Source of the DNA: Piscicola geometra
Taxonomy: Eukaryota; Annelida; Clitellata; Hirudinida; Piscicolidae
Assembly: GCA_943735955.1 (NCBI GenBank)
Contig: OX030957.1
Coordinates: 1,600,001-1,664,000, forward strand
Reading direction: 5' to 3'
Length of the DNA stretch: 64,000 nucleotides
A model generated the notes under the pieces. It was not told the origin of the DNA and made no database searches. It saw only the letters and a program-made list of their open reading frames with translations. This document shows, one piece after another, positions 44,001 through 64,000 of this stretch (the first letter of the stretch is position 1; each line of letters begins with the position of its first letter). The position numbers were made by a program, and so were the translations under genes.

Positions 44001-45668
44001 TTTCTCAATGCCACCCTAAAAATATCAATTTGTGGCTTTTTTATATAATTGATTCTGAAAATTCACTCCTTCCATGAAAAGCGTATTGTCTCAAGAATTT
44101 TGTTGAAGCTTTAAACTAAGACCCCAGTGTGATACTTTCTGGAAAAGCCCTTTCACAAATCTAGTTTAGAAGCCCTGAAATGTATGTTTTTTTAAATTTC
44201 TTTATGATCAATATTTTTCCATTTCGATTAACTTGCTTTACAGTTGAAAATATTGATATAATATAAATTGATTAATTAAATATATTCTATGAATTTGTAT
44301 ATATATATTTCAAACTCTTTTGAGAGAATTTTTTTTGCACTAATTAATTTAAAACGGATATTTTTGAAAGTTTGAAGTCTAAAAAGTTATTAGCACCCAA
44401 AATTCATTAATAAATTATGATTGGATTTCTAATTCTTAATAAATATAATATAATAAAATTTTAAAGTGGTTTAAAAGGTTATTTTCAATTAACTTTTTTA
44501 CATAGAATTTTTTATAGTGATTATATATTAATAATTCCATTTTAAAACATCCAATTGAATTTATTTCAGTCATAAGGAAAGAGAAAAATGTATTTTCCAA
44601 TAAATATATTTATCGATCAAAAAGAAATGAAGCCAAGTATTTTTATTCCTTATTTATTAAGCATTAAAACATAAAATTAGATGCAGATAGTGTACTGTTT
44701 CAAGTTAAATTTTACATTTTTCTTTTTTTACTTTTCTAAATTTCAAACTTTATACATTTTTATACAATATTTATTTTAACAATTCAAGATCTAGTATTAA
44801 CGCCATGAATTATTTGAATTTTTTTATTATTTTTTTCGGTTTAGTTGGTTTAGGAAGTCAAACCACGCCAGGTCCTTTGACCTCTTAAAAATATGGATGA
44901 TGAAAATATTAATGAGTGTTGCTTTCTTATATGATGTCTCTTGAAGTACATCCATTGTCACCAACTTAAAATATTTCGTTTTTTTTTTTAAATTCTCAAC
45001 AAGCGTTAGAATAATTTCTCTAAGTCCTTCAAACTCTCTCTCTTGCGTTCCTCTTAAAGAGTGACAAATTGCTTTCGCTTAATTGTTTTTGTGCACGTTT
45101 ATTCCAACTCGAAAATTAATATTTTCATTGTTTCAGCAAGTTCACGTAAATTGTATATCTATTCACATTTTAAAATATTGGTTTTCATTTAAATAAGAAA
45201 TTATTTTAAAAAAGCAATTTTCATTGTTATTGAAATACATTTAATAAACTAGAAAATTTACTTTTTTTTATTTATTGAAAGCAATGAAAATCAATATTTC
45301 AGCTCAAATTGAATTGAAAAAAGTGTATCAAGCACCCCTCTACCACACTAAAACATTGGAACTCACTTTTCATCCTCCTCCTCTCCAGAAATATCATTGC
45401 TTCCCGCTTCAGGATCGTGTCTTTGTCTCTCAGGATGATAACTCTCATGCTGGTGCGCTCGTCCATGGCTGCCATTGTCGACTGCGTATCCTACATCAGC
45501 GGGGGGGTGGCCATTTTTTGGAGATGTCTGGGAAGCTGCATGGTTTCTCTTTAGACCTGTCTGCGCCATTCCTCCAGAGCGGCTTTGTGTCGTAGCGACC
45601 AGAAGGCATTGCACTGTCGCCAACACCACCAACAACCTTCCCCACACCCCATGTCTTTTAAGGCCCAT
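29097..45668 (-). CDS. Anion-selective Cys-loop receptor, GABA-A/RDL-like subunit
   Basis: Ligand-gated chloride channel subunit of the plasma membrane, probably GABA-gated. Exons on the minus strand: 45668-45367, 43884-43670, 35340-35273, 33800-33577, 32761-32679, 30592-30452, 30369-29780, 29633-29097; 719 aa, phases all matching. Residues 1-29 look like a signal peptide; about 30-150 are low-complexity. The ligand domain starts at [19 protein letters not shown]. The Cys-loop is [17 protein letters not shown]1 is near [17 protein letters not shown]2 reads [20 protein letters not shown], where PAR predicts anion selectivity; TM4 is [20 protein letters not shown]. The TM3-TM4 loop is long. Exon sizes 68, 224, 83 and 141 bp are close to those of animal GABA-A receptor genes. 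A start at 45707 is possible. A glycine or other ligand is not excluded. Confidence 0.93.
30593..32678 (-). other. Receptor intron 5
   Basis: 2.1-kb AT-rich intron. It includes a tRNA-like relic near 32108-32178, listed separately. No microsatellite and no exon-like sequence seen. Confidence 0.6.
32108..32178 (+). pseudogene. tRNA-like relic (possible SINE head)
   Basis: The stretch gtagccgaactgtaggc could be a box A with a three-base D stem (gcc/ggc). It is followed by an anticodon-like ctgtgaatc, then agtttgaatctc, one base off a box B. The acceptor stem does not pair and the anticodon stem is poor, so this is at best a decayed tRNA or tRNA-derived SINE. Confidence 0.35.
33801..35272 (-). 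other. Receptor intron 3 with a possible RT relic
   Basis: AT-rich intron. On the plus strand 34255-34506 keeps an 83-aa frame open (Lys/Ala/Leu-rich, unrecognised), and 34651-34743 encodes [16 protein letters not shown], with the YADD motif of reverse transcriptases. I read this as the remains of a retroelement inserted antisense to the receptor gene. Confidence 0.4.
35341..43669 (-). other. Receptor intron 2 (8.3 kb)
   Basis: Long AT-rich intron with almost no simple repeats. The longest frames (36706-36975 plus, 41475-41786 minus) are Phe/Lys-rich and look like chance. A plus-strand stretch at about 39590-39840 encodes [15 protein letters not shown], faintly like the region after the reverse-transcriptase domain of non-LTR elements. 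No other exon of the receptor is needed, since exons 2 and 3 join in phase. Confidence 0.55.
43885..45366 (-). other. Receptor intron 1
   Basis: 1.5-kb AT-rich intron between the signal-peptide exon and the exon that begins the ligand-binding domain. I see nothing else in it. Confidence 0.6.
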
Positions 45669-48600
45669 TTCAGATACTTTTGCTATCATTGGTGAGGTTT
45701 TGAGCAATAAAATGAAATGTCAACTTTTATTCGTTTAAGTATTGTCGAAAAGGTTTGATGATGACGATGATGATGACGATGATATGACGATGATGATGAC
45801 AATGATAATGATAATGATGATGATGATGGTGATGATGATGACCTTTAAACTATGTAAAATCATTTAAAAACTAATTTTAACCTTTGATTTGTAACATCAA
45901 ACCAAAACTGATCAAAAGAACAAGTAATTCTTTCAAATAATCAAAGATCGTAGCGGTGATTACGAAAAAGGAAATAAAGTTAAAATCTCGTAAGTATTAA
46001 AAAAATATTGCCATAGTGGACAAAAAATGTGTGGAGACCTTCCAAGCAGAATTCAAAACTCATCGGCCTAATCAGACAAACATCCTTTCAATGAGAATAT
46101 GAATATTTGTTTTAAAATCTGAAATCATTAAGTTTGAATGCGAATCCCAGGTAAATTTTGGCAAAATATGTCTTCTTACTTTCCAATTTATGAGTATAGC
46201 ACCAGCTCCAATTGAAGCTGCATTACGAGTGCGATTGTCGCATAAGTCTTCATGAATAAAGACATTAGTCGCTTGAATAGTTAATTAGAAGCATTTGAAA
46301 AAATAATCTTTTAGAAAAAGAATGTTAAATAACGAAAGTTGATTCATGGATGGCTGAACGTAAGAATTTTAAAGTTGTTTTGAATTTAAGAGTTAAAACG
46401 AGCCGTACAAAACGCATGATAGAATCGCAATGTCAAATGAGACTGTAAATTTCTATGCCGTTATCGTTCAAATCTTTACATATGCATTTTCGTGATTTAT
46501 TTTCAGCCATTAAGCTCTCCAATCTACTTTTTTGATGGCTTAGCAAAACTATTTTTAAAAAAATTACAAAAGGTTTTCTTTAAAACTACATGTATTAACA
46601 CGTCCATGTATAAGTGCCTGACACTCTTCGTTTGATTACCAAAAACAAGAAAATAGAATGAAAGAAATTAAAACAAGACGATTTTGTAGAAAAAGGAAAT
46701 CAGTCTATTATTTATTAGTTCGTAAAACTGCGTTGTTGAAAAGCTTTGTTTTGCACTTGAATAATGAGGTAAAATAAATGAGCAAATGCTTTTCAATTGC
46801 TTGGCAGTGCGCATAAGACTTTCGCTTGCTTCAGCATGCAAGTAATGTGAATCGAGATCACAAGTTGCCTATACCGCAGAACTCAATCTGTTGGGAGCGT
46901 AAGCTTTCAAAGGTACAGTTTATAGATGAATAAGTGCGCTTTGTACATGGTGTTTTACGATAATTTTATAGTAAAATAACTATAATAAGTTTCAGTGGAA
47001 AGAGTAATAAAGGGTTTCCAAAAAGACACCTTCAGATTTACATTTTTTAATTAATTTTTTTAAATTCATAATGGAAAAGTAGAATACATTTTATTTCTTG
47101 TTTAAAAAGCTTTAAAAAATTTTTTTTAACATAAAATCTAAAGGCACAAATTAGAAAATCCGTTGAAAGGCGTTGAGTCTAGATGCCCCTAGAGCTTTAA
47201 AGCTAGGTTTATAGCCATAAGATAAAAATGGATTACAAAGACACTTTCAGACAAAAGTTAAAAATAAATAAATAAAATAATTTAATTTGTTTCATTATTA
47301 GAAAACATCAAAGGTAAAAGTGCATGCGATCAAGTGCACCGACGCCATATTTATGAGTTTTCATGAAAATTCTTAATAAAAGTTTTCTGTTTTTGTGTTT
47401 GATAAGAAAATCAAATAGCAAGTTTTTTGATTTATAATTTTATCAAATAGACTGGCGCAAATTAAGTGTACACTAGGACTACGATATTCTTGCAGTCTTG
47501 TATGACCTCTGTCCTACAAGATGAGTTTTTATGTATGCAAAAAAAACTGAAGTAAACATTTATTTATGATTTTAAAAAAATATTTTCCAAGACGTCAAAA
47601 AACTGTTTTGGAAATATGACGATCGTAAACTTTGAATACTTTTCAATGTATATATACAATATATTATAAAAACAATTAAAAAAAGAAATAGAATAATATA
47701 ATAACAATACAAAAGTAACATATTTTTCTACAGCGTTAAGTTTTTCTACAAGCGCTTTATTTTTAAATATTGTTTTACGTTATTTAAATATAAAAATTCT
47801 CTCATAGATAATTTGAGACTAAACACACTCAAGACTGGCAGACTAAGGAACGCGGAAACATATGCACAAACCAAAGATCAAACATTCACACCAAACAAAT
47901 AAAGAAATATAATTTTGTCGTTTCTATAGTACCGCACTTTAACAAATTATTTTCATCTGTATTCTGGGTAAGGTTTTTTCAAAAGAAAAGCAAAACATAA
48001 TTATTTTTGCACATCGTGTAGAACTAGGGCCGTGCTAAATTTATAAAAAATTGAAAATGTTATAATTCTAGTGAACACAGTTTTCAAATAAAGAAGCAAT
48101 TTCTTTTCTTATTTTTTTTGACGTTGTAGTTTTTATAAGCAATTGGAGTGGGAGAAAACGATTTAAAAGCAGACTTCGTGTGATTTCTGACTTGAAAACA
48201 GCTGGCGCTCTGTACTATTGCTTTTTCATTGTTTTAAACAAAATCCAAAGTTTATGTATGCCTCCTATATAATTCTCTCACAAGTCTTATTTTAATAACA
48301 TACCTCTTTATCTTTTAATTTGTTGTTATACTAAAAAGCTTCATAAACTGTAATGTTATGACGTATTAGATTTACAGGCAGATGGGCTGATTGCATGGAT
48401 CGGAAAAGTTAATAGCTTGGAATTCGTATTGCTCATTTGCTCTTAAAACACATAATGGAAAGCTTCAACATAATGCAACACACAAGAAAGAAAATAATAG
48501 TTACATAATAGTCTAATTATAAAAGTCTAATAATAAATGTTTTATGTCCCTCACCTTTTGCTTTAAAACACGAAGATTATTTACTATGTTTAAAAACTGT

Positions 48601-50595
48601 TAGACTTTGTAAAATGTAAAATTACCTTTATTATTAGAAAAATTTGTTTCTACATTCTTTGAAAATGTGTGTAGAAATTCTATTTATTCGAAAAACTCAC
48701 TTAACAAATTGGTCCAGATTTTTTCAAATTTGTAAAACAATAACTTTTTACCATTTATTAATTTAACATTTTGTTACCAAGTAAACAAGAAAAGTAATTA
48801 ACTGACTGTTGTAGCACCATTTACAAACTATTTCAAGGGTGTTTTTTGTCAATACAGCGACGTTTTCCTTCAGAAGGATCTTTATCTTCCATCAGACAGC
48901 AACAACTCAATAAAAGCAATAAATTATCTTCACAACATTTAGTTGCTTATTAGAATGTCTAAAAATTAAACTTCTATTACACTCTACAAGTATTACTTTT
49001 ATTAAATAGAAATAAATGCACATAAAATACAATGTGCTTATTCTTTTGTTACCAAAACAAGCCGATTGGACAACTGCTGATGTCATATATTGGACTTGTG
49101 GCCATTCATACTCCTCTTGCGCTTCTGAAAAATGCTTCGTATGCGTGCCGTTCTATGGAGACAAACGAGAAAGAGTAAAAGAAGAGAAGAACCAGTGGTC
49201 GAGACGCACCTAGTGTGACAGATGCTTTCCTTTCTTGTATGAAGTGCATCAGCGTAATTGTTTCAGATTGACAGTATCAAACAATTATTTATCCATCGAA
49301 ACAACCACAGCATCAAACAACTCGCTAGCCTCCCCTATCTGTCCGATACATTCAAGACTATAATAATTCAAGTGACTAAATGATCCCTGTCCAAAGAAGT
49401 GTGGCACGTTCTGCTTCAAAAAAAAATTTAAAAAAAGTTTCTATGCAGTGGACGCGAGCATGAGTGAACGCTTGTGACTTTGCAGTGGCATGCGATTACA
49501 CACGATGATTCCTTTGCTTCTTTGTGGAGCAATTTCAAGTCCAAAGGCATTTCTGCAGTGAGCTCAGCCAGAAGAAGAAATGTAGCAGGGGTATAGAGGG
49601 GATTAGTGTCCTGGTGTTGCTGCAATCAGTCTGAAGGACGAGTGGGCGTGCTGGTGTACTATGAATTCCAAAATAAAATCAATCGTTCCGTTTATTTCTA
49701 GAATATAGTTTAATGTGTTAGATCAATCAAGCAAACTATATAAATTAGATGGTATAAAGGTCTATAAAAGCTAACGATAATTCCATAGGCACGTATTGCA
49801 TAAAGTGCGCTGTTTAAAAAGATTAAATATCAATCAAATAGAATTCAAACAAGTTGTAAATCAATGAATCGTCTTCTTTACAATTCATTAGAACGAAATT
49901 AATTCAATTTACTAAGTGAGCTTTGAAACCGAATTCAAATTTTAACAGATTTATAAATCTTTCACAAACGATAACTAAATGATTAAACCGAGTTCAAGCT
50001 AGCCAGTATTGAAGCATTTGGTCTCTAACTTAAACATAACTTTGATTATTTGAATTTGATTAATGTTTCATTTGTTTTTTTAAATAAATAAAATGTCTAA
50101 TAATAATAATAATAATTTTAAAAACATGATAAGCACCAACAATGAAACTTTTAAAAAAGTAAAAGCCAACATCAACTGAAGCTTACACTCCAGTGAATGC
50201 AGCTTACTTTACAAACTATGCCAGTTTGAAGTGAAAGATGCTAACGAAGCGAAATACATTATATAAATAAAGTTAAATTTAAAAATGTATATTTAAAAAA
50301 TTAAAAAAATCACAAAAAGATGTAAGAGTACCTTAGATAGCAATCAATCGTTTTTTGCATTAAAAAAGTCTTCGTCATCGTCACTTACACATACAAAAGT
50401 TTCACTAAGTTCTTACACAGACCGAAGCAAAGGCTCGGATAACTTAATCATTCACTATGTCTAGGATCTAGCCATAAAAACTTGCGAAAAAATAGATACG
50501 TTATATAAAAACATACAATTGTGAATATATTTGTCTAAAAGTAGTAGTGGTAGAACGGATGGACGGACGGACGAGCGGGCTTGGGCGGGTGAGGC
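45669..50595. other. Intergenic region between receptor and filamin
   Basis: Holds the receptor promoter and 5' UTR on the left (a gatgat array lies at about 45755-45845) and the filamin 3' UTR on the right. A minus-strand AATAAA near 49690 could serve filamin. The segment 49040-49660 is less AT-rich and has 65-aa frames on both strands (49016-49213 plus, 49428-49625 minus) that I cannot identify. The remainder is AT-rich with no visible gene. Confidence 0.5.
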
Positions 50596-63804
<13,209 letters not shown>

Positions 63805-64000
63805 CTGTGTCGTGTGTGTGTTTATTTTGAAAATATTGAAATAGTTAAATATTCCAAAGTTTAAAGACAAACAAAAAAACATTCAAACACCATTGCACCA
63901 ACGAGCGCAAAATAGTAAAAAGCATGCTTCAAAACTCGAATGCTACTACTTCATCTCCTTCCAACCACTCTACGACACACTCCACCACACTGCCAACTCC

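Overview
The window is nuclear DNA of an invertebrate animal. The genes are split by many GT-AG introns, the coding exons are clearly richer in G+C than the AT-rich surroundings, and the proteins are animal-specific (filamin, a CARM1-type arginine methyltransferase, a Cys-loop GABA-type receptor). The receptor resembles insect RDL-type subunits, so a protostome is likely (inference); I cannot name a species.

Layout: (1) 1-4967 holds no gene I can support, but has tandem repeats, a perfect palindrome, an interspersed repeat in two orientations, and a 1.2-kb DNA transposon with perfect 8-bp target duplications. (2) 4968-12758, plus strand: CARM1/PRMT4, whose first exon and upstream region are duplicated in tandem (680 bp). 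(3) 14151-16449, plus: calreticulin, with an altered ER-retrieval tail. (4) 16938-18426, minus: a LENG1 homologue, tail-to-tail with calreticulin. (5) 18625-24512, plus: mRNA cap guanine-N7 methyltransferase (RNMT), head-to-head with LENG1, with an RGG/poly-Gly insertion inside its catalytic fold. (6) 25245-26382, minus: NIP7, a ribosome biogenesis factor. (7) 26954-27733: a hAT-like MITE. (8) 29097-45668, minus: an anion-selective Cys-loop receptor subunit in 8 exons. (9) 50596-63804 and beyond, minus: the C-terminal 13 Ig repeats of filamin, with a probable internal alternative first exon for a short isoform.

I rebuilt the exon chains by hand from conserved protein blocks, GT/AG sites and reading phase. 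For all seven genes every junction keeps phase, and the six genes other than filamin run from ATG to stop (CARM1 599 aa, calreticulin 429, LENG1 252, RNMT 524, NIP7 180, receptor 719). Filamin is cut by the right window edge (1276 aa visible).

The genes do not form one pathway. CARM1, RNMT and NIP7 act in transcription, mRNA capping and ribosome assembly; calreticulin is an ER chaperone; the receptor and filamin act at the membrane and cytoskeleton. Introns of CARM1, RNMT and filamin are full of microsatellites and minisatellites that often run right up to the splice sites, while the much longer receptor introns have almost none.
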